Assembly: GCA_039704465.1 (NCBI GenBank)
Contig: JASFAU010000014.1
Span: 992,001 to 1,056,000 of the forward strand
DNA: 64,000 nt
Source of the DNA: Plasmodiophora brassicae
Taxonomy: Eukaryota > Endomyxa > Phytomyxea > Plasmodiophorida > Plasmodiophoridae
Reading direction: 5' to 3'
Both the position numbers and the translations under genes were made by a program. The notes under the pieces are model-generated. The model was given only the letters and a program-made list of their open reading frames with translations. It was not told the DNA's origin and ran no database searches. This document shows positions 21,848 through 33,841 of the stretch, piece after piece. The stretch's first letter is position 1. Every line of letters starts with the position of its first letter.

Positions 21848-24800
21848 ATGGACAGGCCGCGGCGCCAGGGGCCTTACCGAGGCGGCGGCGGCGGTCGCGG
21901 ACGCGGACGATCGCCCCAGAGAATGTCAGCTGAGTCGACGCCGCCAAACGTCATGCTGCCCACTGACGGTCGTTCGAGCAGGCCGAACGGCGGGTCGGAC
22001 GCGTCCGGCAAACCGACCGACGGTCAGGGTCACCAGCTGAAGCAGCCCCAACCTGTACGAGGACCAACGAATGCATTCGCGGGTGACTCGTTCGGGCCCG
22101 CGGTCAACCCGCCCAGGACGCGGTCGACACCGCCCACGAACTCCACTTTCGTGCAACCGCGCCAGTTCGTACCCCACAAGAGCAACGGGCCGCCGATGCC
22201 AGTGCACTTCCCGCCAGCTGGCGGCGCGCCTGACAAGCAGGCCCCGGCGAACCAGTACCAGCACGCGTCGATGTATCCCTTCTACTACGCACCGCCGCAG
22301 ACGATGTTCATGTACGGCGTCCCACACGGACGAGGCATTGCCCCAGGGCCGTTCCCGTACGGCGCCCCACCGCATCTTCCCCTGCAACAACCGCCCGCCC
22401 CGCAGGTCCCCCCGCCTCGGCGTGTTCGAAAAGCCCTCGCCATTGTGGATCCGGCAACGGGGAAGGAGATCGACCTCGAGAGCGACGGCCCCGCTGTCAC
22501 CGCCGCCGAGGCGAAAGCGCCGTCCAAGGTCCCGGATCACGTCCCAGAGGGCAACCATGAATCACCGAACATCGCGGTGAAGCCGACGAACCGACCGCCG
22601 ACGACTCGGGTTGCCGGTGTTTCCGACCCTGCGCGATCGCACGTTTCTGCTGAGCCGACCGACGTTGCGTCTCCTGCGACGAGGCCCAGGTCGGCTGACC
22701 CGTCGCAGACGAGCTCATGTCGGTCGCCGTCCACTGGCAAGACGGTCACCATATCGAACGCTCCGGCTGCTGTCATTCCTGCTAAAGAGCAAGCGGGCCA
22801 CCTTAGCTCCCGGTTGGCACCATCGTCACCCGAACGGCAACGCTCAGCATCGCCGGCGCCGTCTGCGCCCAGAAGCCCATCGCGCTCTCCTGCGCCATCA
22901 GCGTCGTCAACGGCCGATCGCGCCCGATCCATCTCGCCTGTTTCCGTCCGAAATTCGAACACGGACGGCGAACGTTCTCGATCACCTTCGAAATCGCCCG
23001 TTTCTGCAGCGTCATCGCAACGGACGGCCCTGACCGTCAACACCCAGCTGTCGGCGGCACCGACATCGCCCCGACGATACTCGGTTAAGGAGATGCTGAG
23101 CCTGCAGCCCACGTCTGATGTCAAGCTGCCGGAGGGGCTGTCTCTTTCGAGCCCCTGCCTCAAGAGCAACCCGATAACGCCCATGTCGGGCCCGTCGTCG
23201 TCACGCCATGCGCAGTCGTCTCGCTTCGAAAGCAGACGCTCCTCCCGCCACAGCTCGACTGGCAGCGGCGCGTTCCGTCCCGTCGATGCAGGGCGCCGAT
23301 CGACGTCGGAACGATTCGATGACCGCCGGTACTCGAACGGGTCGAATCGCAGCGGCCGTCGAGGTTCGCATCGATCGGCGAGTCAACGATTCGAGATCGC
23401 CCGAGACGAGCCTCACGTCGAACCTCTCGCCAGGACCGAGAACCGGTGGAATCCGAAGCAGAAGCCGTCGGATGAGTTCGAGGCCGTCAAGCGGCAGCTG
23501 AAGAGCATGCTGAACAAGTTGACGCTGGACAAGTTCGACACGTTGAGCACGAAGATTATCGATTTGGTCAAGGACAAGGTGTCGTCTGCGGACCAGCTGC
23601 GAGACGTCGTTGAGTTGATCTTCGACAAGGCCCTGTCCGAGTCCACGTTCGTCAAGATGTACTCCAGTCTCTGTGTCGCGATCTCCAACGCGATCCCGAC
23701 GTTCAACGACGACCAGCAGCAAGATCAGAGCTTCAAGCGGATCTTGCTGAACCAGTGCCAGCGTGAGTTCGAACGGGGCACATCCCTGAAAACCGTCGAG
23801 GCCGACGAATGCGACCCTGCTCTACTTGCGCAGGCCGCGATCCGACGAAAGCAACGTTTCCTGGGCAACGTGCGCTTCATTGGCGAGCTCTTCAAGGACA
23901 GCATGCTGGCCGAGCGCATCATGCACACGTGCATAACACACTTCCTGCAAGAGGTTGTTGAGCCCCTGGAGGAGGACATCGAGGCGCTCTGCAAGCTGCT
24001 CTCGACGATCGGGACCAAGATTGATCACGCTGCGGCAAAGCGACACATGGTACGGCACACTGCACCCCTCGGTACCGCCGGCGCTTTCTCAGTTGGGTCG
24101 CAGGATGTCTACTTCAACCGCATGTTAAGTATGACCCGGAACCCCGCCCTGTCCCCTCGAGCGCGTTTCATGATCCTGGACGTGGTTGATATGCGACGCA
24201 ACCGCTGGAAGCCCCGGCGCCAGCAGATGGAAGCCAAGCCGCTGGACGAGTTCAGGGAGGAGATGGAGAAGGAAGCGGCCGAGAAGGAACGAGTAAGCAA
24301 CTCTAAGCGGTCCAACGGTTCCCCCCGTCTGATATGCCGTGCAGAGCTCGCGAATGGCCCGGTCCTCGTCGTCCCGATTCGACGGTTTCGCCAATCGCGG
24401 AGTGTCGCCTCGTGTCAAGCTGAACCGTCAGGTGCGCCGGCGATATGTCGTTTGCTCACACCTTGCACTGACGCGCACCGGTCATCCGTAGGCGACGAGC
24501 GGGCCGGAACGCTCCTCCCACTCTCGTGGCGGCTCCGAATCGTTCGACATGCGCCGCACGAACAGTTTCAGCGATCGCAAAGCCGTTACGCCGGCGGTGG
24601 CGAAGCAGTCGCCTGCAGCCGAAGGGTCACAGCAGGTGCGCATAGAGATGTCGGTCCATTATATTATCGAGGCGGGGTTAACTGAGATGTGCGTTTCTCC
24701 AGCACCATCCCAAACCTGTTGTTAACGCTCGCACTGTAACCGCCCCCGTCAGTTCGGCCCCGCAACCGAAGAAGACCCCCAGTCAGAAGGACAAGGTCCG

Positions 24801-26264
24801 TTGGCCGTCGATCCTGTTTGCCGTCAGCCATCTCACATGGGGTGCTTAGTTGAAATCGTTCCTGGACGAGGTTGACTCGTTGATTCGCGACTTCCTGAAG
24901 AACCCCGGCGGGTACGACGACATCCAGTCCGCGCTCGCGTCCATGTCTGACTGGGACACTGCGCTTCGGAACAAACATCTTGCCAGCAAGGTACGTCCGC
25001 TGGGCGCGCCCGCACACCACCATTACCATTGTGACACGTGTCCGCTCCCTGCAGACGGTCGGCATCAGCATTGAACAGGGCGAGACGGAGCGTACCAACG
25101 CGTCCAGCCTGCTCGCATTCCTCCACGAGTCGCGGGTACTGCACCAACAGGACATCGTCAGCGCGTTTCGCGAGAACGTTGAGTTCCTGACGGACATCAT
25201 TTGCGACGTCCCGTTTGCGGCCGAGTACTTCGGGACGATGTATGGCGACTTGATCGCGAAGGTCCGTGTATTCGACACAACCGTCGTCGTACCCGGGGGG
25301 CCGTCAGCTGACCGTTTGCTCGATCGGTGACAGGAGGTCGTCCCGTTGGAGTCCGTGTTCGAGCTCGTCTTTAGCGACCAGGTCCAAGCGGGGTCATTTG
25401 GCGAATTCGTTAAGCACATCCTGTATCAGCTCGCCGAGGTTAAGGTTCGTCGTGGCGCCCACCTATATGTCAACGCCATTGCCGGGTGGACTGACGTCGC
25501 GTCCCTGCCCAGGGCCACGAATCCTGCCTCGAGATGCTGCGAGGGAGCCAATTCGATCTCCACGTGTTCGCGCGGCACCCGTTCGGCCCCGACATGGGCA
25601 GGTACATCGATGACAACGTAAGCGCGCGCGCCCGTTCCCGACGGGTTCAGGCGAGGGTCTGACGACTGGGCGCGCACAGTCGTTGAACGAAATGTTTCCC
25701 GAGCTATCGCTGCGAGACGACCTGCTGGGGCTCCTGTCGTCGGGGGCGTCCCCGTCGAAGCTGTCGTTCTGGATCTCGAACAACGTCGAACGCAATGCTC
25801 ACCGATCCGCATCCGTCGCCGTACGGGCGGTCCTGGAGCACATTGTTGGCGCGTCCACCTACCCGGACCTGCGCGTCAACACCAAGGCGCACAGCAGGCC
25901 GTCGGCAACGCAACTGGCTGCCGAGGCACAGCTGCTGCAGCAGTTGTCCCCGGCGCTGGGCCAGCTGGCCGCCTCCCTCTGGCATCCGGACTGTCTGCTC
26001 ACCGAGGTCCACAAGCTCTGCTACTCGCTGGGGTTCCCCGACGGTAACACACCCATCCACCGAGTCCGGGTCGCACCGCCGTTTCTAACGCCTGACGCCC
26101 TAGGGCTCGCGCTGCGCCTCTTCCGATCGCTGTCGGACACGGTGCCGCCGTCGGCGTTCCAGTCCTGGAGGAAACAGGCGCCCGCCTACCTGCAGAAGGC
26201 CAAGACGCTGGAGTCGGTCGGGCCGTGGATCGAGCAGATGTCTGGCGACCAGCACGGTAGTTAA
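21848..26264 (+). CDS. EIF4G: eIF4G-like translation initiation scaffold (MIF4G plus MA3)
   Basis: Nine exons: 21848-24292, 24345-24431, 24492-24635, 24703-24795, 24850-24990, 25055-25261, 25334-25444, 25513-25617, 25680-26264. Every intron is phase 0 and the sum is about 1305 residues. The N terminus is RG/Pro-rich and disordered, with KALAIVDPATGKEIDLE resembling the eIF4G segment preceding the eIF4E site, then YSVKEMLSLQP, a candidate eIF4E-binding helix (YxxxxM-hydrophobic). A Ser/Arg/Pro stretch follows. The MIF4G HEAT domain spans about 23440-24230 (NKLTLDKFDTLSTKIIDLV, SFKRILLNQCQREF, GNVRFIGELFKDSM); it binds eIF4A. An MA3-like region spans about 24850-25400 and a helical C terminus follows. 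An alternative start lies at 21827. Confidence 0.9.
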
Positions 26265-26427
26265 TCTATATTGTAATATACATACAGGACGTGTCCCGTC
26301 GAACGTGTGTGGCTGTCTGCGCCTCTCTATCTCGTTCGGATCGTCCTCTCGCCGCGCTCCGTCACCCGATCGGGCTGCTGCGGCAGACGTTGTTTCGTGA
26401 CCGGTCGTCACCAGCGCCCCCTTCCCC

Positions 26428-27593
26428 ATGACAATGATCGGCGTCGAGTCGAGGTCGCTGCTGCCGTCGTCGTCGCCGTGCGGTCATGGCCCGCCGCCGG
26501 CCGGCCAGGATTCGCAGGCGGGCCGGACGCTGGCGCGCCTGGCGATCGGGACCTGCGCCGTGTCGCTGCTGATGGTGATGACCGGGGCCGTCACCGACCA
26601 GGCCGTCCTGCTGACGGAAGGCATCCACAACGTCGCCGACGCCGTCGCCTACGTCGTCGCCTGGAACATCCACCGGCTGTCGCGGGGCGGCGCCCCTGAC
26701 CACGACGTGCGTAGGGTCGCCCCCCTCCCGTTCTGCCAGCGACGACTGACGCCCTGCAGACGTACCCGTTCGGATACGGCCGGCTGACCGTGCTGGGCGG
26801 GTTCTTCAGCGGGTGTTTCCTGGCCGCCGCCGTCCTGTTCACCGCCCTGGACATTGTCGACGCGGTCGCCGAGCTGACCCTGGGCGACGACCGCGCCGGC
26901 CCCGCCCTGGACACGAGCGTCCGCGCCTGGACCGTCGCGGTCGGCGCCCTCGAGCTCCTCTTCAACGCGTCCGTCCTGGCCGCCCATTCCAGCGCGCACG
27001 CGCACGCGCACGACGACGACGACCCCAACACGAAAGGTGGGTGGGGCGCGGCACACGTCCACCGTTAGGCGACGCTCTGACCCAGCGCGTCTCGCACAGG
27101 CGCCCTGTTGCACGCCCTGGCCGACCTGTCCACGGCGACGGTCGCGGTCGCGTCGACGCTGGCGGGCCTGGTGCTGTCCTCCAGGCGGGCGGCGGCCCTC
27201 GTCAACGTCGCCGCCTGCCTGCTGATCGCGATCGTCATGCTGGCGACGGCCGCCAAGCTCGTCCGGGACAACGGCCGCGTGCTGATGCAGGCCGCCCCGG
27301 CCGGCGTCGACATGGGCGCCCTGCGCGCCGACGTCGCCCGCGTCGTCGGCGTCGACGAGGTCGCCCGCGTACGCGTCTGGCAGGTGGGCGACCCGCACGA
27401 CCTCGTCGCCGACCTCGTCGTCCGGGCGGCCGGGTCGCAGGACGCCACCGACGCCATCCGCGCCGTCTGCCGGAAGCACGGCATCGTCGACGTCGTCGTC
27501 GAGTGCAACCCGGGCGCCGGCTGCACGACGGCCACGTCGTCGTCGTCGTCGACCACCGGCCAGCAGCACCACCACCACCACCAGCACACGTAA
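26428..27593 (+). CDS. Cation diffusion facilitator (CDF/ZnT) transporter
   Basis: Three exons joined at introns 26708-26760 and about 27036-27100. Six hydrophobic segments are visible. The metal-binding HxxxD pairs of the CDF family are present in TM2 (TEGIHNVADAVAYVV) and TM5 (LLHALADLSTATVAV), with the TYPFGYGR motif after TM2. The TM4-TM5 loop is short and His-rich (HSSAHAHAHDDDD), and the cytoplasmic C-terminal domain ends in a Ser run and a His cluster. Two HxxxD sites favour Zn2+ (or Mn2+/Co2+) export from the cytosol in exchange for protons. Start at 26428 or the ATG two codons later. The gene follows eIF4G by 160 bp and ends 13 bp from the convergent aminotransferase. Confidence 0.88.
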
Positions 27594-27605
27594 TCGAAGC
27601 GCGAT

Positions 27606-29220
27606 CTATTCATCGCGGATCAGGTCGGCCAGGCGGCGCATGGCCAGGTCCATGTCGGCGGGCGACGCCGTCGAGTAGGACGCGCGCAGGTGGGCGGACG
27701 GGCGGTCGGCGGCGGCGCTGAACGCCTGCCCGGGGACGAACAGGACCTTGGCGGACAGGGCCTTGCGTTCGATCAGGTCGCGCGTGTCGTCGATGCCGTC
27801 GCGGCGGACGCGGATCCAGAGGAACATGCCGGCCTGGGGCGCGCTCCAGTCGGCCAGGCCGGCCAGGTGCCGGTCGGCGGCGGCCAGCAGGGCGTCCCGT
27901 TGCGACGTGTAGAAGCGGGCGCAGCGCGCCAGGTGCGCCCGGAACCCGGCCAGGCCCCAGTGGTCGAACAGGGCGGCGACGAGCGCCTGGCTCAGCCCGG
28001 ACGTGTGCAGGTTCGACGCCTGCGTGTGCAGGTTCATGCGCTCAATGCTGTGCGGAATCGTCAGCGGGGTCGTCGGCCGGCTACCCGCCCCAGTCCGACC
28101 GACGTACAGCGGCGATGGGCCGGTGGCGAACCCGACCCGCAGGCCGGAGCTGAGCACCTTGGAGAACGAGTCGAACCGGATGACGCGATTGGACCGGTCT
28201 GCGGCCCGCTCCGGGTCAGGGACGAACCTGGGTTCGAGCGCACACACGCACCTAGCGACAGCAACGACGGCAGCGCGTCCTGGTCCGGGTGCAGGAAGTA
28301 GTACGGGTCGTCCTATTACGCGAGGTGTGGGGGGTCGTGGGGCGACGCGCGCGCGCGCGGGCGGCGTTTACCTCGAGGATGATCAGGTCGTGCGCCTCGG
28401 CAACGTCGTACAGGGCGTGGCGGCGGGCGACCCTGACACACACACACACGGCCCAGGGTGAGCGACTCGGGCCCCTCCCCCGGCACGACGAGCGCGCGCC
28501 CGGTTACGAGAGCGTGGCGCCGGTCGGGTTCGACGCGGTCGGGTTCGTGTACAGAACGCCCGGTTTCGGGCGTGGCCCGGCCCAGGACGACAGCTGGCGG
28601 TCCAGGTCGTCGGGGTCGACCCCGTCGTGGTCCGTCCGCACGCCTGCCACGAATCAGCGTCGGGGGTGGCCGGGCACGACGCGAAGGCGGCGGCGCACGC
28701 ACCGACGATCTGGCAGCCGTACGGGCGAAGGAAGGCCAGCACGCCGCTGTAGCACGGGTCGTCGACGAGGATGGCCCCGGTGGGCTCGACGAGCATCTCG
28801 ACGGCCTTGCTGAAGGCCTCCTGGCTGCCGCCCGTGACGCAGATCGACCTGGCGGCGCCGTCGTCGGCGTCGACGGCGACGCCGTGCCGGTCGGCCTGCA
28901 GGCGTCGCAGCCAGCCGAGCAGGGACGGCAGGCCCGGCGTCGCCGAGTACTGCAGCGCGTCGGCGACCTGGCCCGGCGACAGGTCCAGCGTCGTATCGGC
29001 GAGGCGCACGGAGACGCCCGTGAACGGGAACAGGGACGCGTTCGGCAGGCCGCCGCCCAGCGAGATCATGCCCGGCTCGCTCATGTAGGGCATCAACCTG
29101 CGCCGAATCGCCAATCAGCAATCGGGGCAGAGCGCGCGCGCGCCACCGCGAAACGCACCGCCGGATCGCACTCGGTTGCCGCTGGCGCGACACCCGCGTC
29201 AGGCGCTTGGCGTAGTCCAT
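27606..29220 (-). CDS. AADAT/ARO8-like PLP aminotransferase (fold type I)
   Basis: About seven exons on the minus strand. First exon MDYAKRLTRV splices to LMPYMSEPGMISLGGGLPNA, then ALQYSATPGLPSLLGWLRRL, GGSQEAFSKAVEMLVEPTGA, LVDDPCYSGVLAFLRPYGC, VLYTNPTASNPTGATLS, LIILEDDPYYFLHPDQDALP, RVIRFDSFSKVLSSGLRVGF (the lysine binding PLP) and ERMNLHTQASNLHTSGLSQA, ending in YSTASPADMDLAMRRLADLI. The order matches kynurenine/2-aminoadipate aminotransferase and fungal aromatic aminotransferase ARO8, which move amino groups to 2-oxoglutarate. The intron before RVIRF (53 nt with CTGAC branch) restores family alignment. Length fits the family (about 400). Substrate preference cannot be set from sequence. 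Confidence 0.9.
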
Positions 29221-29471
29221 GGGGGCGGGCGTGCACACACAACGGCCTGCGCGTCCTCCGAGATGATGCTGTGTGGTGCGCGGCTTAGACTCTGCCAACC
29301 CGTCGTCGTTGCCAATGGACCGAAAACGAACAACGCTGAAGGGCTCGGCGCGGCCCCTGGACCGCCTTCGTGACGCCGCCGCCGGGTAAAACATCAAACC
29401 TCGTGCGGCGTCGCTGTCGGGTCATCGACCACGTGTCGCGAAGCCGGTTTGCGTCTGTAGCTGACGTATTA

Positions 29472-30885
29472 TTATATGGCGAACCGGACGACGGGCCTGT
29501 CGAACGAGATGTCGAACTCGAAGACGCGGTCCTCCCGATGGACGATCCGGTCGTTCTCGATGCGTTCCGGCGTCAGGCGCTTCTGCACGTCGACGACGGT
29601 GGTGTAGCCGCGCTCGGAGAACAGGTCTGCCGCAAGCAATCGTTGGGATCCGAACGCGAGCCGACGCCGACGCCCCTACCTAGGCAAATGTCCAGGGCAA
29701 GCGGCTCGCGGAAGATCTCGTTCTCGGTCCGGATAATGGCGCGCCCCAGCAAGGCCTGGCGCCTCAGGATCTGGACGAACTCCTCCTCCATCACGTTGAT
29801 GACACGGGAAAACAGGTCGTTGTGGGCCGTCACATACGTTTCCAGCCTGCACACGCCCGCCCATTACAGGTTGCACGGTCACCAGGTCAACGCAGACGCC
29901 GCCGACCGTTGTACGAGCAGATGCCTGGCGTTCTGCGTCAACTCCTTGGGCAGCGGGATGCGGCGAACCAGGTCGAACGCATCGTTGGACAGCTCCATCT
30001 TGCTCTGGTACTCCAGCTCCTGGCGGATGCGCTCCTGGACCTGCTCAACGGTACCGACAGCATCCACGAAATGGAAGCTAGACACGAGGACCGGTCAGCA
30101 CCGGCGACCATCGACGGGCAACGCCCCCGGACGTAACTGGAACTTGTTCTTGACCGACTGCAGCGAGTCGTATACGTGTTCCTTGAACTCCTGGTATCGT
30201 CGCCTGGCGAGCTCGGGGTCCATGTCTACACGGGCATCCAGGCGATGAGACAACGACAGGCGGGCGCAGCAGATGGCGCGGGACGACCGGTCTTGCGGAT
30301 CTCTATCGGCGTGCCGATACCCGTCTGCTTGAACAGGCGATTATGCGCCTCGACGTACTTGCCGCGTTTCAGCTGCCGCTCGACGCTGATGTCCTCTTCG
30401 ACAAAGAGCACCATGATGTGGAAGATCGGGCGCGGGAACTTGGCCGCATGGGGCGTGGTTTCGTACGTGGTGCGAAGTTCCTGCCCACGCCCCAGTCAGA
30501 TCACCGCATCGGATCGAGAAGCCGGCGACCGACCCGCATCTTGTCGAACAGGAGCTTCATGCACTCGCCCTGGATCCGCGTCCTCGGGAACCCATCCACA
30601 ATGCATCCGGAGGAGTACTGCGGTTGGAGCAGGCGCTCGAACAGCAACTGGACGACGACCCGGTCCGAAACCAGCTTGCCGCTCGACTTGATCTCCTGCC
30701 CCGATCGCACCGGTTGAGCAGCAGTCGGGGGCGCGCGCGCGCGTTCCACAGCGCTACCGTACGTCTATCTCGGGTCCATTGAGCAGGTCGCTGATGACGA
30801 TCGGCTCGGCTGTGATGCCACGAAGCTGCCCGATATACTTGCAGATCAGGGATTTCCCCGCCCCGGGCGCTCTGAACGCGAACAT
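29472..30885 (-). CDS. Adenylate-kinase-like P-loop nucleoside monophosphate kinase with long C-terminal extension
   Basis: Six or seven exons on the minus strand. Exon 1 carries the P-loop APGAGKSLICKYIGQLRG. Next come LLFERLLQPQYSSGCIVDGF with PRTRIQGE (the adenylate kinase GFPRT motif), the core strand HIMVLFVEEDISVERQLKRG with AHNRLFKQTGIG, then DPELARRRYQEFKEH, FHFVDAVGTVEQVQERIRQE and the extension LPKELTQNARHLLVQR, LFSRVINVMEEEFVQILRRQ and LFSERGYTTVVDVQKRL, ending FDRPVVRFAI. This layout matches a lesser-known kinase family of algae, oomycetes and some bacteria, longer than classic adenylate kinase. NMP kinase activity is likely; the exact nucleotide is not known. The start is the first ATG before the P-loop strand. 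Confidence 0.72.
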
Positions 30886-31782
30886 CACTCAAGCATTACT
30901 TCCGGCTGCTGCTCCCGCCTGCGCAGGTCGTGTACGTACCCTGCCAGCCACATGATGTCCTTCGGAAACGCCTACACGCGGCACAGCGCATGAGGAGAGC
31001 AGGCCAAACGGGGATGTGGTACGGATCAGCGACTCACCAGGTTCTCCTGTGTATACTTCGCAGTGAGGTTGTTCCTACGCGCACAACCATTCGTTGTCAT
31101 CTCGGGGCGTCGCCACGTCTGCCCACGCCGTCGCATACCATACGATCCCGAAGATCAGCTGGGCGTCCTTGATTTCCCCGGCCTGCGTCTCAGGGACGCC
31201 CAGGTCCCCATCGGCGACGTCGTCGTCCGGGCAGGGCGCGTCCCCGTTGCCGCCGCCGCTGCAGAACGGCCGCACGCCGGCGGCGCGACACCGCGCTCGC
31301 GCAAGTGGCGTCGCCCGCCGACAGACGCCACGTCGACCCGCGTCCCGACAAGGCCGCAGCGCCCTCACGACCGCCGCCGCCGCCGCCCACGGTGCGACGC
31401 GTCGCGTTGCCATCCGCCAGATCACGACCTCGTGCCGACAGCTGCTGCGGCGGCCCCACGCGCGCGCGCGCAGCCAACCAAAACGCGACACTGGCGAACT
31501 GCACGCGCACAGCCCGACCCACACTGGACGTCCGTCGGGCGGGCCGGCAGCGGCCCATCGCTCGGCACGGTGCTGTATTCATCGGGTCGGTTTCTGCGTG
31601 CAGCGCCCGGTCCGAGGGGGGTTCGGCCCGGCATGCCGCGCCTGGTGCGTTCGTCACGTGCACGGGTCGCGCGGCGTCACGTGCGCCACTAATGTACCTA
31701 CCCGGGGTCGACCGGGAGGTACGCCCATGGGGGGCATGCGCAGACCCGGCCGGCCGTCATACCGCCATTGTCGTAAGTGGCC
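30886..31782. other. GC-rich intergenic region upstream of the seven-TM gene
   Basis: Nine hundred bases, largely Arg/Ala/Pro-type GC-rich codons in every frame, hence many spurious open frames. On the minus strand at 31075-31200 a stretch reads EIKDAQLIFGIVWYATAWAD then a stop; it could be a terminal exon of a small gene but no family or partner exon was recognised. No repeat or RNA gene seen. Confidence 0.35.
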
Positions 31783-32900
31783 ATGCTGCCGCCGGACGAG
31801 GATGGGATTTCGTATGCGCCGCCCTGGCTGACCTGGTGGGGGAACATCCAGAGCGCTGTTGTCATGGGCGCCATCGTGGTTTACGTCTGGGGTTACTATT
31901 CGCATGCGCCGCGCTCCAAGTTCGGCCGGGTCGTCTCCACCCTCAACGTCACGTTTGCCGCCGTCACGCTCGTCGAGCGCCTCTTCATCTTCTTCTGGAA
32001 CGATGCCTGCGCCTTTTTCTTCTTCGAGACCGCCTACTTCGTAAGGCAGACCGGCGATTCACGTCGCCCGCCCTAACGAATCTGCGGCACAGGCCTGCGA
32101 GTACAACTTGTTCCATTACCGGACGGCCATCTTCTATCAGCAGAACGTCACCGTGTACAAGTGGCTGGTCCGCATCTGCCAGTTCATCAACCTGGCCATG
32201 TTCTACCACAACCTGGTGTTCGCGATCCTCGGGTACGCGGCACCGTCAACGCCATTGGCTAGGACCTATCAAATGACACCGAGGCACACTGCAGTGGGCG
32301 GTTCTACTTCATTTACATGACATGCATCGGCGACGTGCTGTATGGCCTGCCGCGGCACCCATCCCTATCCCCTTGCGCCCTGATACGTCCCGCAGGCTGA
32401 ACACGCAGGCGACGGCGGTGCCCGTGGCGGTCGTGTCCGTGTCCACGATCCTGCTGGCATTCTACACGATCGGCAAGTACTGGCGTCAGAGCGGCGACAC
32501 GGCGCGCCGCTCGATGCGCATCCTCTGGCTGGTCCTGCTCAACTCGGTCTACAACTTCGCCTCGGCGATGCTGAATGGCACCCCGGTCAACGCCTCGTAC
32601 GGGCAGCAGTTGACATCGTACTGGCTGACCGTCCTCAACAAGGTCCCCCATGACGAGTCCGCTACGAACCCGCTGACGGGCCAACATGCATGCGTATAGG
32701 TCATCTCGCTGATCCTGGCCGTCATGGTCCACCGTCGCGTCCGTGAACGGGAGACGAACAAGGCGTTCTCGAAGCAGCAGCAGGCACCGGCGAGCTCGGT
32801 GACGCCGAACCGCAAGACCAACAGCGCGGCCGCCTCCGTCTCGCATGGCCCCGCCAAGACGTCGACGCCGCTGGTCGGCGGCGCCACATCTGGGCAGTGA
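31783..32900 (+). CDS. Orphan seven-transmembrane-type protein
   Basis: Five exons joined at GT-AG introns (the first from about 32041 to 32090, later ones near 32235, 32341 and 32640-32700) give a protein of roughly 290 residues. Successive hydrophobic helices are WWGNIQSAVVMGAIVVYVW, VVSTLNVTFAAVTLVERLFI, ACAFFFFETAYF, ICQFINLAMFYHNLVFAIL, RFYFIYMTCIGDVL, VPVAVVSVSTILLAFYTIG, ILWLVLLNSVYNFASAML and VISLILAVMVHRR, that is seven or eight segments with short loops. The C-terminal tail is basic and Ser/Gln-rich. It is receptor-like in layout, but no GPCR motif (DRY, NPxxY) was found and no family recognised. The start follows a short leader without a signal peptide. Confidence 0.6.
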
Positions 32901-33132
32901 AACGGCGCCCGCACGGCTTCGCCTGGCCCACCACCTCCACACCAATGCACCTTTCCTGTGCCTCTCCACGTTCAAGCTCTTTCCCTATAAAGAGCTGGCG
33001 GTTCTGTGTACGATACGATACTACGAATGTAGTACGCACGATGGTGGCGGTCGGTAGCCGGCAACGGGGCCCGTGTCGCAGTGGCCGCCGCGCTGGCAAG
33101 GTCGGCGCAGTTGCGTGCGTCGTCGACGACAG

Positions 33133-33636
33133 ATGGTGGAGGTCGGCGTCGGGCTATCGGCGGACCAGGCGGCCGTCTGCGCGGCCACGCTCAACATGGC
33201 GATCGTGAAGCAGCGGGCGGCGCGCATCGTCCGGGCGCAACTGCAGCTGGAGAAGCGGCGCGCCGCCGATGACCGGGCGGCGCCGGTGCGCCCGTTCGGG
33301 TCGGCGTGTCATCAGGGTCCCACCGAGGCGCCCGTCGACGTCGTGCCTTGCGCCAGATGCAGCAAGGCGAGCGTGTCCGTCCCTGCGGACAGCAGCGAAG
33401 ACACGGTCCGTGCCGCGCTCTGCAATGTACGTTCCCATTGGCCCGCGCGATTGCATCACCGCCGTCGTCCAACCATTGTCGTGTGCGCCCAGAAATGTAC
33501 CGACCACATGCAGCGCGAGGCGAACCGCGTCAAGCGGATGGTGCGGCCGCAATTCAGGCCGAACGCGCAGCAGGTGCTGAGCCGGATCACGCCTGAAGAA
33601 CTCGAACTGCTCGAGCGGGAGATGAACCCATGGTAG
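33133..33636 (+). CDS. Small helical protein of unknown function
   Basis: Two exons (33133-33426 and 33493-33636; intron with GTACGT donor) give 145 residues. The first exon has an alpha-helical start (LSADQAAVCAATLNMAIVKQ, ARIVRAQLQLEKRRA) and a cysteine pair CARC. The second exon encodes a basic, helix-forming end (MQREANRVKRMVRPQF) followed by RITPEELELLEREMNPW. No domain recognised. The clean splice and the distinct C terminus argue that it is a real gene. A possible acceptor directly before the chosen ATG means an upstream exon may exist. An AT-rich islet (TCTATATTATATAC) follows the stop within 20 bp. Confidence 0.55.
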   Translation: MVEVGVGLSADQAAVCAATLNMAIVKQRAARIVRAQLQLEKRRAADDRAAPVRPFGSACHQGPTEAPVDVVPCARCSKASVSVPADSSEDTVRAALCNVRSHWPARLHHRRRPTIVVCAQKCTDHMQREANRVKRMVRPQFRPNAQQVLSRITPEELELLEREMNPW

Positions 33637-33841
33637 GCGTTTCGGAATCTATATTATATACGAAGTACGCGGGACCGGGCCTGGGCATGGGACAACGAAC
33701 GATGAGGGGTCGAGGCAGGCCGGCAGCGCGTATGGATGGTCGTTTCGACGGCGCGCGCCGTCTACTTCAGTCCCCGCGCGTCTTGTTGCGGGCGAGATCG
33801 GCGCGGGCGTACTAAGCGAATCAGCTGGGTTACGTGTGCGG

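Noticed and set aside
27000..27060. His/Asp-rich repeat as a possible CRISPR or satellite
   Set aside because: It is the His-rich loop of the CDF transporter; no spaced repeat units are present anywhere in the window.
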